Assembly (NCBI GenBank): GCA_002887195.1
Contig: PJAB01001116.1
Location: 1-17,119, forward strand
Reading direction: 5' to 3'
DNA length: 17,119 bases
Source: Chrysochromulina parva
Lineage: Eukaryota > Haptophyta > Prymnesiales > Chrysochromulinaceae
Below the pieces are notes generated by a model that did not search any database, had not been told where the DNA came from, and saw only the letters and a list, made by a program, of their open reading frames with translations. A program made the translations under genes and the position numbers. Shown here piece after piece: positions 1 through 7,221 of the stretch; position 1 is the first letter of the stretch, and each line of letters starts with the position of its first letter.

Positions 1-754
1 AAGGGTCAGTTGAATCGACACACAAGGTACCGACCAGCCACTACCACGCAAAACACTGCCACGCAGTGGTCGCGTCGCTCGGTGGACTAACACACCGGCG
101 AGGATTTTCAAGGATCCGGCACCCCCCCGTCCCGGCCACGCTACATGTACATCTATCGGCCCCCGGCCGATAGTTCACGTGACCGGCCTCCCAAAATCCC
201 ATGCCCCCCAAGAAAAAAGAACCAGCGACATTATGAATTCATTCACACAGACCAACACGCACAAACCAAACTCAAAAGCGTGAAGGGCAACACCTCGCAC
301 ACACGTCACAGTCGCTTCATTCTCATGCTCGCGACATGCAACGCGTTAGGAATTCACACCGCAAGTCGTTCACAGTTAAAACTCGAACTTTTGTCATTGC
401 AAACCCCACAGAAGTTCGGCTGTACTGTACTGAACGACGAGCGCACACTACCATACTTCTCGCGATGAGCTTCAAGCTTACCATGGTCATGTCGCCCTTC
501 TAAACCGCCCTCTGAGACGTACCCGCCATGGTGTAAATGGGTATGTGTGAACGTGTTTTCCCCCCATATGAATGTGGACGTGTGACTTCTACCGGTTTCG
601 AGCTCGCACTGTTCAGTAGTATCGTGTATAACGTTCGGTGGTGAATTCACGGCTGTGCTGCTTGCGTGTTGTGTGTATTAACATGAATTCATTGTGAAAA
701 ACCGTATTGTATTGTCTTCACAGCTGTCCTCCTTACGTGTGTGTGTGTATTAAC
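1..754. other. 5' flanking/leader region without a convincing gene
   Basis: No open frame here looks like a conserved protein. The base composition is visibly less GC-rich than the coding regions. It holds a perfect hairpin at 153-173 and a direct duplication at 646-756 that runs into the start of the ankyrin-RING gene. A pyrimidine-rich stretch ending in CAG at 711-722 could be a 3' splice acceptor for a 5' UTR intron; this is only a pattern match. Most of the region is probably promoter and 5' UTR of the gene starting at 755. Confidence 0.5.
153..173. repeat. Perfect 9-bp inverted repeat with 3-nt loop
   Basis: The arm CTATCGGCC at 153-161 is exactly complementary to GGCCGATAG at 165-173, separated by CCC. 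It lies about 580 bp upstream of the ankyrin-RING start. It could be a protein-binding palindrome or an RNA hairpin; nothing in the sequence decides between them. Confidence 0.6.
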
Positions 755-756
755 AT
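646..756 (+). repeat. Direct duplication (about 41 bp, offset 71) over the gene leader
   Basis: The segment 646-686 (TTCAC, GCTGT, then GTGTGTATTAACATGA) recurs with a few mismatches at 717-756. A further shared TGAAAAACCG follows. The second copy supplies the ATG used as start at 755. The first copy carries an ATG at 683 that opens a four-codon frame ending in TGA at 695-697, a possible upstream ORF. Confidence 0.65.
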
Positions 757-2968
757 GAAAAACCGGACGAGCGCACAAATGGAGGATTATTACATGGACG
801 CGAGTGGCAGCTTCGCGGCGGCCGACGCGATCGTCGACGCGCTCCGTCGCGGCGACGAGGCCAAGGCCGTGGGCCTCATCGACAGCGTGACAGGAGTGGG
901 CCACCTTAGCCTTTGCCTGCTTCTTGCATGTGATACTGGTCACCCTAGGTGCACGAGGCTGCTACTCGCCGCCCACGCCGCCGTCGACCAGGCAGACTGC
1001 AATGGCATCACGCCTTTGATCGCCGCCTGCAGCAAAGGCTACTACGGCTGCGCGCAGCTGCTGCTCGCCGCCCACGCCGCCGTCAACCAGGCAGCCTGCA
1101 ACGGCGCCACGCCTCTGTACGTCGCCTGCAGCAAAGGCGAGGGCGGCTGCGTGCAGCTGCTGCTCGCCGCCCACGCTGTCGTCGACCAGGCAGACCGCAT
1201 CGGCGCCACGCCTTTGATCGCCGCCTGCGTCGCAGGCGACGGCGGCTGCGTGAAGTTGCTTCTTGCCGCCCACGCCGCTGTCGACAAGGCAGGCATCAAC
1301 GTCAACGGCGTCACGCCTCTGATCGCCGCTTGTGACGCGGGCTCGATGGACATAGTCAAGCTGCTCGTGCATGCTGGCGCACGCATCGACTTGCGAACCT
1401 ATGATGGGCTCACAGCCCTCGATCTCGCAGAGGCCCAAGGCCATCCCGCCATCGCAAGATTCCTGCGCAGCCGGCGCCGCGCACCTGCGACCATCGCTGC
1501 GGTCGCTCCGGTGTCGAGTGCGGAGCGTGCGGCAGCCGAGCGGGCGGCCGAGCTTGCCGCTGCGGCTCTGTTGGCTGAGGAGGAGGCGGAGGCGGCGCAG
1601 AAGCTGCAGGCGCAGATGAAGAAAGCGAGCAAGAAAGCCAAAGCCAAGCAGGCAGGCGCGAGCGAGGCGAGAGCGCCGGTTGAGTGTGCGCCCGCGGCCG
1701 CGAGTGCCAGCGCCGAGGTGGACAACGAGGTGTTGGCGGCGGCTGGCGACGAGGACTGCGTGGGTCCCGCTCCTTCTGCCGCCGCCGCCGAGGCGCTGCG
1801 TGTGGCCTTGGCGGCCGCGCAGTATGAGGACCTGGTCGGTGCGATCGAGGTGTTGGCGGAGGCGAGGAGGGCGATTCGCGAGCGCCTGCACAAGAAGCGC
1901 AAGCAGGAGGGCCAGAATCTGCGTCGCAAGCGCGCGGCGGAGATTGAGCCGTCAGGCTGCTGGATGTACGGGCTGGGTTTGATGCTCGCCGGACCGGCAG
2001 TGCTGCTCGGCGCGTACGCTTTCGGGCGCTGGCGCCACCGCGGCTATCACGTGGACGGGCGCACGCTCGTGAGCGGCTTGCTCGCCGTCTTCTTGCCACT
2101 GCTGTCACTGCTCGAGGTCACACAGTCGCTGCCTGCCGCAGGCTCAGCATCCGCAGCAGCGGCACCAGCATCGGAGGCCCCCGAGGCTGAGGAGGACGTT
2201 GTGCCAACTGCTGCGGTAGAGGCGGCTGTAGCGGAGGCGGCAGACGCGGAGATGGCCGCCGCCGCAGCCGCGGACGCGGCGGCTGGGCAAGCGGCGAAGG
2301 AGGCCGAGGCGGCGGCCGAGGCGGCGGCGGTACGGGTAGCAGCGCTCAAGGCCGCCAAGGCGGAGGCCACGCGGGCAGCCAGGGCTCGGGCGGAGGTGAA
2401 GGAGGCTGAGGTGATTAGGCAAGCAGCGGAGGCGGAGAGGGCGGAGGCGGAGAGGGCGGAGGCGGAGAGGGTGGAGGCGGAGAGGGCGGAGGCGGAGAGG
2501 GCGGAGGCGGAGAGGGTGGAGGCGGAAAGGGCGGAGGCGGAGAGGGTTGAGGCGGAGATCGCAGCGGCCCTGGCCGTGGCACTGAGCACTGGCGGCGGCG
2601 GAAGAGGGGGGCGAGGGGGGCGTGGAGGGCGTGGAGGGCGTGGAGGGCGCGGTCCGACTACCGTGCATTCATTGCACCCTGACCTTGCGCCACCATCGGC
2701 CCCAGCACAGGCTGAAGGTTTGATGCAAGCGGTGAGGCCTCTGACGCTCGCTGACGTGGGCAACATCACCGGCCGTGTGCACGACGAGGCGGCCGAATCG
2801 ACCCTCGGTGGCCAGACTACGTGCATCGTGTGCATGATGGGGCCCAAGTCGCACCTTGCGGTGCCGTGCGGCCATCAGCTCGCGTGCGAGCGCTGCACGG
2901 CCAACATGAAGATTTGCCCGTTCTGTCGCACGCCAGTTCAGCTTTGGGTGATGGCACGGTTGGTGTAA
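755..2968 (+). CDS. Ankyrin-repeat, two-TM, RGG-box, C-terminal RING finger protein (putative E3 ubiquitin ligase)
   Basis: This 737-residue protein probably acts as a membrane-bound E3 ubiquitin ligase. Residues ~50-240 hold about five ankyrin repeats (TPLIAAC..G....V.LLLAAHAAV). An Ala/Glu/Lys-rich region follows. Two hydrophobic segments at ~402-422 and ~435-455 could form a membrane hairpin. Residues ~480-603 are charged helix ending in repeated ERAEA pentads; ~614-633 is an RGG box. The C-terminus is a C3HC4 RING: C690-x2-C693-x11-C705-x-H707-x3-C711-x2-C714-x6-C721-x2-C724, typical of zinc-binding, E2-recruiting domains. The frame is open upstream to a TTG at 707, but the first ATG is at 755, with A at -3; ATG 779 is an alternative. 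Two TM segments plus a terminal RING recall MUL1-type ligases, but the ankyrin, pentad and RGG parts are not from that family. Substrate and membrane are unknown. Confidence 0.88.
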   Translation: MKNRTSAQMEDYYMDASGSFAAADAIVDALRRGDEAKAVGLIDSVTGVGHLSLCLLLACDTGHPRCTRLLLAAHAAVDQADCNGITPLIAACSKGYYGCAQLLLAAHAAVNQAACNGATPLYVACSKGEGGCVQLLLAAHAVVDQADRIGATPLIAACVAGDGGCVKLLLAAHAAVDKAGINVNGVTPLIAACDAGSMDIVKLLVHAGARIDLRTYDGLTALDLAEAQGHPAIARFLRSRRRAPATIAAVAPVSSAERAAAERAAELAAAALLAEEEAEAAQKLQAQMKKASKKAKAKQAGASEARAPVECAPAAASASAEVDNEVLAAAGDEDCVGPAPSAAAAEALRVALAAAQYEDLVGAIEVLAEARRAIRERLHKKRKQEGQNLRRKRAAEIEPSGCWMYGLGLMLAGPAVLLGAYAFGRWRHRGYHVDGRTLVSGLLAVFLPLLSLLEVTQSLPAAGSASAAAAPASEAPEAEEDVVPTAAVEAAVAEAADAEMAAAAAADAAAGQAAKEAEAAAEAAAVRVAALKAAKAEATRAARARAEVKEAEVIRQAAEAERAEAERAEAERVEAERAEAERAEAERVEAERAEAERVEAEIAAALAVALSTGGGGRGGRGGRGGRGGRGGRGPTTVHSLHPDLAPPSAPAQAEGLMQAVRPLTLADVGNITGRVHDEAAESTLGGQTTCIVCMMGPKSHLAVPCGHQLACERCTANMKICPFCRTPVQLWVMARLV
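955..1345 (+). repeat. Tandem ~102-bp repeats encoding ankyrin units
   Basis: About four copies of a roughly 102-bp unit are still clearly similar at DNA level; the shared core includes CTGCTCGCCGCCCACGCCG and the Gly-Cys-Val/Ala-Gln/Lys-Leu-Leu codons. DNA-level similarity suggests recent unit duplication or gene conversion. Confidence 0.7.
2426..2557 (+). repeat. 15-bp coding minisatellite (ERAEA/ERVEA pentads)
   Basis: About eight tandem copies of a GCGGAGGCGGAGAGG-type unit encode Glu-Arg-Ala/Val-Glu-Ala. The period is a multiple of three, so copy-number changes keep the frame. The product is strongly helix-forming with alternating charge. Edges are approximate. Confidence 0.85.
2594..2653 (+). 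repeat. Gly/Arg-rich repeat encoding an RGG box
   Basis: Short GGGGGGCGAGG- and CGTGGAGGG-type units encode about six Gly-Arg-Gly repeats. RGG boxes usually bind RNA and are methylated on arginine; their presence just before a RING domain is noted as a finding. Confidence 0.8.
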
Positions 2969-3283
2969 ACTTGATGGGGCGAGAGAAAAGCGCGTTACAC
3001 GTAGCTCAGACTTGATGGATTCAGTGAGCGACAAGTCATTAGTGAAGCGCGTACCGACGATACCCTCCGTAGTCATCGCGAGACCATACTGTACGCGCGA
3101 GTGAGAGCCACCACGGGAGCGTAAACCAATATTACAAACCACAAACGAAAGCCAGCAAACCGAAGCCGCGGACAAGATCAAAACGCCGCCCAGGCGCCAG
3201 GGTCATGAACGCCCCTGTCGCCGGTCGCCTGCGTGGGGCCCCCAAACGCCAAACGGCCAAGCGCGCGCACCCCGCCCATCACT
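2969..3283. other. Convergent intergenic spacer
   Basis: This 315-bp spacer lies between the 3' ends of the ankyrin-RING gene (+) and the lipid-kinase gene (-). It must hold both 3' UTRs. I see no clear AATAAA signal, hairpin terminator or small gene. Confidence 0.5.
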
Positions 3284-6200
3284 TCAATGCTGCAGCTTGT
3301 GATGCAGATTCTTGAAGCGTCGCGCGATGTCGCCGACCGCGGCCTCGACCTGCGCGCGCACGCTCTCGATGGTGTTGGACGTGAGCGTCTTCTCAATGTA
3401 CGCAGGATAGCCCACCGTCGCGAGCTGCTCCGAGAGCGTCATCGCGACCGTGCACAGCTCGGAGCGCCGCTGCTGAAGCACCGCGAAGGCGAAGCCCATG
3501 TCGTTGACAAAGGCGCTCCACTTGCCAGCGGCGGTGAGGCAGTTCTTGAAGCGCTCTGGGATGGGGAGCAAGTTGGCATCGAACCACGGGCGCATGCCCG
3601 CCACGTAGCCAAAGTCAATGTGCGCAAAGAGCTCGCGGTTGGGGCCGCAGAGCAGCATGTTGTCCTGGTGGCGGTCGGCGAGTCCAAGGACGAAGCCGGC
3701 GGTGAACGCGCCGACGGCCGAGTCGTGCAGCTCGCGCGAGTACGTGAAGAACTCAACGTCCTTCACAGCGATGGCGTTGCTCAGCGCTTCGATGAAGCCA
3801 GTTCGATCACTCGTCGGGAAGATGTCGTACGTGCACGTGAAGCACGGCGCGCCCGCGTCGGCCCAGATCGCGTTCATCTCTCGCAGCAGCAGCATCGTCG
3901 CCTGGTCCTGCCGTAGGTCGTCGCCCATCTTGAAAAAGTAGCGGACAGGCGCGCCCGTCAACCCCGCCCTCGCCAGTCGATGACGCGCCTGCTGGCTGCG
4001 CGACTGAGGCGTGGCCGTGAGCGCTCTCGTGCTGCTCACGGTCGGCACGAGGGGTGGAGGTGGCAAGGCGGCCTGTAGCGAGCCCTGGGGTACAGCGGCC
4101 TGTGCCTCCGCCTCCTCCTGCATAGCCCCCTGCGACCCCGCGCCCGCGAGCGTCGTCGTTAGTGTCGTCGTCGCAACAAGGGCCACGAGCGCGTCGAGCT
4201 TGGCTTCGGCGGCTATGACCGTGGCGTCCCTACTGCTCGTGCCGCTGCCGGAAGCTGTGAATGGTTGGCTGTGAATGGTTGGCTGTGAATGGTTGGCGTC
4301 CCCACTGCTCATGCCACTGCCGACGGCGGCCTCCTCTGTCGCGTTCGTCGACACGCTCGCCTCAGCGCCTTCCTGGGCGGCAGTCGCAGCACCCTCGCCA
4401 CCAGCTGCACTGTCAGTGAGCATTCGGAAGAAGCTCCCGGCGCGGATGATCGACGCTTCCACAGCGGACCCAATCGCTGCAATGGGCGCTTCCACAGCGG
4501 CCCCAATCGCTGCAATGGGCGCTTCCACAGCGGCCCCAAGCGCTGCGATGGGCGCTTCCACCGCGGACCCCAGCGAGGGCAGGGGTGCTGCATGGAGGTC
4601 CATGGAAAGGGGTGCACCATTGGGTGCGCCAACGGCCCACACGGCCGGAGCAGCTGGCCAAGCGAGCGTCGCGGCCTCCAGTCCGATCGCCTGCTTGGCC
4701 TCGGCAGCCTCCCTGGCCACCGCAGCAGCCTCGGCAGCCTCGCCACGCCCGTCGGCGGTGGCGACCTCGGCAGCGCTCCGCCAATCGTCTGCACACGCTA
4801 GCAGCGCCGCCGTGCCACACACCAACGCCTCAGGCAACACTTGGTCCAAGTCAGCGTCCGTGGAAGGACCACATTCCCACGGAATCGCGACGAGAGGCGC
4901 CTCGCCCGCCTGACGGGCAGCCAGAGCGGCGCGTGCTGCCTCCTTTCCTGACGAGTAGCTTTCGGTGAAGAACATCGGAGGGGCGATCAGCGGGGCCTCT
5001 CCCGCCCTCGCGGCAGCTATGGCGGCCAAGGCCGCTTCCTTTCCAGACGAGTACTTGCGAACGTGGCCAGGCGGAGACGACGAGGGCGAGGGCGGGTAGG
5101 CGGAGGGCGGCCCGACGGCGCTCACGACGGCGCCCTCTGACAAGTGGGTCACCGTGCCAGCCCGAGCGTCGGCGGCTGCATCGTCTCGAGTGCCGTCTCG
5201 AAGGCTGCCCGACCACCTTGGCGCAAGCCCTGTGGGGACGTCTACCGGTACGGACGGGAGCTTCGGGCGCGGTGGAGCTGGCGGTATGCCGTTGGCGGTC
5301 CCCTTGCCCCACAGGGGCGTAGGGGCGGGAGCGGTGGCTGGTGGCGCATCGATGGGCGCCGCGGCGGGAGGTGCAGCCGGCGCCGCACCCGCCGAGGCGA
5401 GATCCGCGAGATTCGCGACATCCGGCGCTGCGCCCGAGCCGACAGTCGGCCCAAACATTGCTAGCTGCACAGGCGGGCCGAATCCGTAGCTCCGTGTCTC
5501 CGGCCCAAAGTAGCTCTCGACCCACTGGCGCGCGGCGCGCTCGCGCGCCTCCTCTGCGCCCTCGTGCGCGCCGCCGCTGCCGAGCTCGCAGCTCGCGATG
5601 AGCTCGCAGCTCGCGATGATCTCGAACAGGATGGGTTTCGTCTTCGAGCCGTGCATGCGCCGGAGCACCTGGCAGCGCGTGCGCCCGGCCGCGAGCACCG
5701 AGGGCGCGCCGCACTCGACGGACGTCGGCAGCACATGGTAGTGCTCTGACAGAGGCTCGAGAAGCGCCGCGAGGTCGGCAGGCAGCCGCATCGCGAGCTC
5801 GAGCACGCGGCGCAGGAAGGTCGAGTGCACCTCGGTGCAGTACTGCGCCCAGCGCACGGGCGGCTCGGGGGGCGCGCCCGCTGCCAGCTCGCCCGTGACA
5901 GGTGGCACGCCCACGCCTACAAACTCGAGCCCAGTCCCTTGGCCTTGCAAAGGCCCCTGGGCCGCCGCGCGGGGCTGCAGGCAGCTGTATCCAAACGGTC
6001 GGGAGACCCCAAGCACGTGGTCGAAGAAGGCCGCCACGTGCGAGCAGCCATCGCCGCGGCTCATCTGCTGCATGAGGAGCCAGGTGGCCTGCTCGATCGA
6101 GAGCGCCACCTCGGGCTGCCACGGGAAGAGCTGTAGCTCGCGCTTCTCCTCAGGAGTGAGGGTCACCCGTGGCATCATGCCATTCCATGCCGCACCGTGC

Positions 6201-7039
6201 ACCTGCGGCTCGGACGCCCCCATACGTATCAACGCCTCCGCCTGACGCGTGAGCAGGCACGCGGTGAGCGCCGAGGCGAGGGCGGCGCGCTCCTCGTGCC
6301 ACGGCTCCACGAACGACTCGGCCGCGGCCGGTGACACAGCGCATGACGAGTAGAAGCGCGCCAAGAGCAACCCAACGCCTTCGCGCGCCGCCGCCAGCCG
6401 GCGCGCACTCGCCGTCGGCTGCGTCTCGAGGCGCTGCGCCGCCTGCTGCACAAGATCGTCGAAGGTGGAGGCCTTGAGCTTCTCGAGGATGCGGCCGACG
6501 GCGCGCAGCCACATGTCGCGCTCACCCTCGCTCGCCGCGCGCATGACGAGCGTCTGGTCGCCATTCTCGATGGTCAGGCAGCGCTCGATGTCGTCGCCCG
6601 AGTCGCCGCCCGCGCGCACCTTTGTGATCGTCGGGTCGAACTGCAGCGACTGGTAGGTGAGCTCCGCGTCGTCCTCGGTGTTGTGGTGCCACACGATTCG
6701 GTCGCGTTGCAGCAGCATACACCTGTGCCGCCAGCCGCCGCCCAGGTTCAGGTTGCGCTCGAAGACGAAGCCGATGCCGCTCACCGGCTTCTTCTCAAGA
6801 ATGCCTTCCAAGATCGTCGGAGTCGCGCTGCGTGGATTCATGTCTTCGGCCTTCGCGTCGGCGTCCTCCCACGGATCTCGCAGTGTGCCCGCGAGCTCGA
6901 GCGCGAACGCCGCCGAGGCCTCGAGCAGCTCCGCCTGGTGTGCCCGATGCAGTGCCGCGATCTCTTCCTCCTCGGCCTGCAACCGGCGCGCGAGATCCGC
7001 GTCGGCCATCTCGTCAGCCACGGCCATCTCGTCAGCCAT
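3284..7039 (-). CDS. PH-domain phosphatidylinositol 3-kinase-like lipid kinase with large insert in the catalytic domain
   Basis: This 1,251-residue protein is predicted to phosphorylate inositol lipids at membranes. After an acidic helical start, residues ~76-188 match a PH domain (ILEGILEKK... ending DMWLRAVGRIL). LTPEEK near 294 opens a helical PIK-accessory-like region (to ~428). The kinase N-lobe begins near SKTKPILFEI (465-474), is broken by ~555 Ala/Pro-rich residues, then resumes with K1037 and GDDLRQD (1039-1045). The catalytic loop is GLADRHQDN (D1122, H1124, N1127) and the metal site HIDFG (D1142), so key residues are intact. The activation loop (DFGYVAGMRP) lacks the basic cluster of class I enzymes and looks more like class III (Vps34), although PH domains are not usual there. 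Start: the open frame begins at a TTG; the first ATG is at 7039. The insert could hide an intron, but no stop interrupts it. Confidence 0.87.
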   Translation of the reverse strand: MADEMAVADEMADADLARRLQAEEEEIAALHRAHQAELLEASAAFALELAGTLRDPWEDADAKAEDMNPRSATPTILEGILEKKPVSGIGFVFERNLNLGGGWRHRCMLLQRDRIVWHHNTEDDAELTYQSLQFDPTITKVRAGGDSGDDIERCLTIENGDQTLVMRAASEGERDMWLRAVGRILEKLKASTFDDLVQQAAQRLETQPTASARRLAAAREGVGLLLARFYSSCAVSPAAAESFVEPWHEERAALASALTACLLTRQAEALIRMGASEPQVHGAAWNGMMPRVTLTPEEKRELQLFPWQPEVALSIEQATWLLMQQMSRGDGCSHVAAFFDHVLGVSRPFGYSCLQPRAAAQGPLQGQGTGLEFVGVGVPPVTGELAAGAPPEPPVRWAQYCTEVHSTFLRRVLELAMRLPADLAALLEPLSEHYHVLPTSVECGAPSVLAAGRTRCQVLRRMHGSKTKPILFEIIASCELIASCELGSGGAHEGAEEARERAARQWVESYFGPETRSYGFGPPVQLAMFGPTVGSGAAPDVANLADLASAGAAPAAPPAAAPIDAPPATAPAPTPLWGKGTANGIPPAPPRPKLPSVPVDVPTGLAPRWSGSLRDGTRDDAAADARAGTVTHLSEGAVVSAVGPPSAYPPSPSSSPPGHVRKYSSGKEAALAAIAAARAGEAPLIAPPMFFTESYSSGKEAARAALAARQAGEAPLVAIPWECGPSTDADLDQVLPEALVCGTAALLACADDWRSAAEVATADGRGEAAEAAAVAREAAEAKQAIGLEAATLAWPAAPAVWAVGAPNGAPLSMDLHAAPLPSLGSAVEAPIAALGAAVEAPIAAIGAAVEAPIAAIGSAVEASIIRAGSFFRMLTDSAAGGEGAATAAQEGAEASVSTNATEEAAVGSGMSSGDANHSQPTIHSQPFTASGSGTSSRDATVIAAEAKLDALVALVATTTLTTTLAGAGSQGAMQEEAEAQAAVPQGSLQAALPPPPLVPTVSSTRALTATPQSRSQQARHRLARAGLTGAPVRYFFKMGDDLRQDQATMLLLREMNAIWADAGAPCFTCTYDIFPTSDRTGFIEALSNAIAVKDVEFFTYSRELHDSAVGAFTAGFVLGLADRHQDNMLLCGPNRELFAHIDFGYVAGMRPWFDANLLPIPERFKNCLTAAGKWSAFVNDMGFAFAVLQQRRSELCTVAMTLSEQLATVGYPAYIEKTLTSNTIESVRAQVEAAVGDIARRFKNLHHKLQH
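4256..4297. repeat. Three tandem copies of a 14-bp unit inside the kinase insert
   Basis: TGTGAATGGTTGGC occurs three times head to tail. The period is not a multiple of three, so each copy is read in a different frame (NHSQ, TIHSQ, FTAS on the minus strand). Three copies make 42 bp, so the downstream kinase frame is kept. Confidence 0.85.
4454..4585. repeat. Four tandem 33-bp units encoding 11-residue repeats
   Basis: Four near-identical 33-bp copies start at 4454, 4487, 4520 and 4553. On the minus strand they encode GSAVEAPIAAL-like 11-mers (residues ~824-867). The 11-residue period matches that of lipid-associating amphipathic helices in apolipoprotein/perilipin/synuclein-type proteins; the match is of period and character, not of sequence. 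Confidence 0.85.
4880..5056 (-). repeat. Duplicated ~27-residue motif (YSSGKEAA...AGEAPL)
   Basis: Residues ~662-688 and ~694-720 of the kinase insert share YSSGKEAA, an alanine-rich helix and AGEAPL, 32 residues apart. The conservation of YSSGKEAA within otherwise drifting low-complexity sequence suggests either recent duplication or a retained short motif. Confidence 0.75.
5582..5617. repeat. 18-bp tandem duplication at the left edge of the kinase insert
   Basis: GAGCTCGCAGCTCGCGAT is present twice in a row and encodes IASCEL-IASCEL on the minus strand, directly after the N-lobe segment KTKPILFEI. It marks the point where kinase homology stops. Confidence 0.85.
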
Positions 7040-7221
7040 CAGCAAGTTGGTTGGGCGGAGTTGCCGCGGATATGTTTTCTTCCTTGAGCTTCGAAACGAA
7101 GTTCTCGCGTTTTCGTGGGCACGTCCCCAAACGAGGTCTCTTGGTCAAAAACGAGGTCTCTTGCGTGTGTGCATGCAACCGTTGCATGCGTCTTTTGAAT
7201 AATTCGGCTCACGCGTGATCA
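7040..7221. promoter_or_regulatory. Divergent promoter region
   Basis: This 182-bp gap separates the start of the lipid kinase (-) from the start of the 327-aa protein (+). It contains two copies of AAACGAGGTCTCTTG at 7129-7143 and 7149-7163 (period 20) and a perfect inverted repeat at 7171-7189. No clear TATA box is visible. If the plus-strand gene has an upstream exon, ATGCAG at 7222 would include a possible AG acceptor, so the plus-strand start is less certain. Confidence 0.5.
7171..7189. repeat. Perfect inverted repeat GCATGCAAC-C-GTTGCATGC
   Basis: Nine-base arms with a single central base are exactly complementary. Each arm contains GCATGCA, itself nearly palindromic. The position between two divergent starts suits a dimeric transcription factor site; this is inference. 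Confidence 0.7.

Noticed and set aside
145..468. 107-residue plus-strand frame in the left flank
   Set aside because: It has a true ATG but irregular, low-complexity composition and no domain; the stretch fits promoter or spacer better.
707..754. Extending the ankyrin-RING protein 16 residues upstream
   Set aside because: The codon at 707 is TTG; the first ATG in frame is at 755.
962..2108. Long minus-strand frames opposite the ankyrin gene
   Set aside because: They are shadows of the repetitive plus-strand coding sequence, with Arg/Ala/Pro-rich repeats and no recognisable domain.
3233..3916. 227-residue plus-strand frame opposite the lipid kinase
   Set aside because: It is antisense to the conserved kinase C-lobe; its composition is what GC-rich antisense codons give, and it has no domain pattern.
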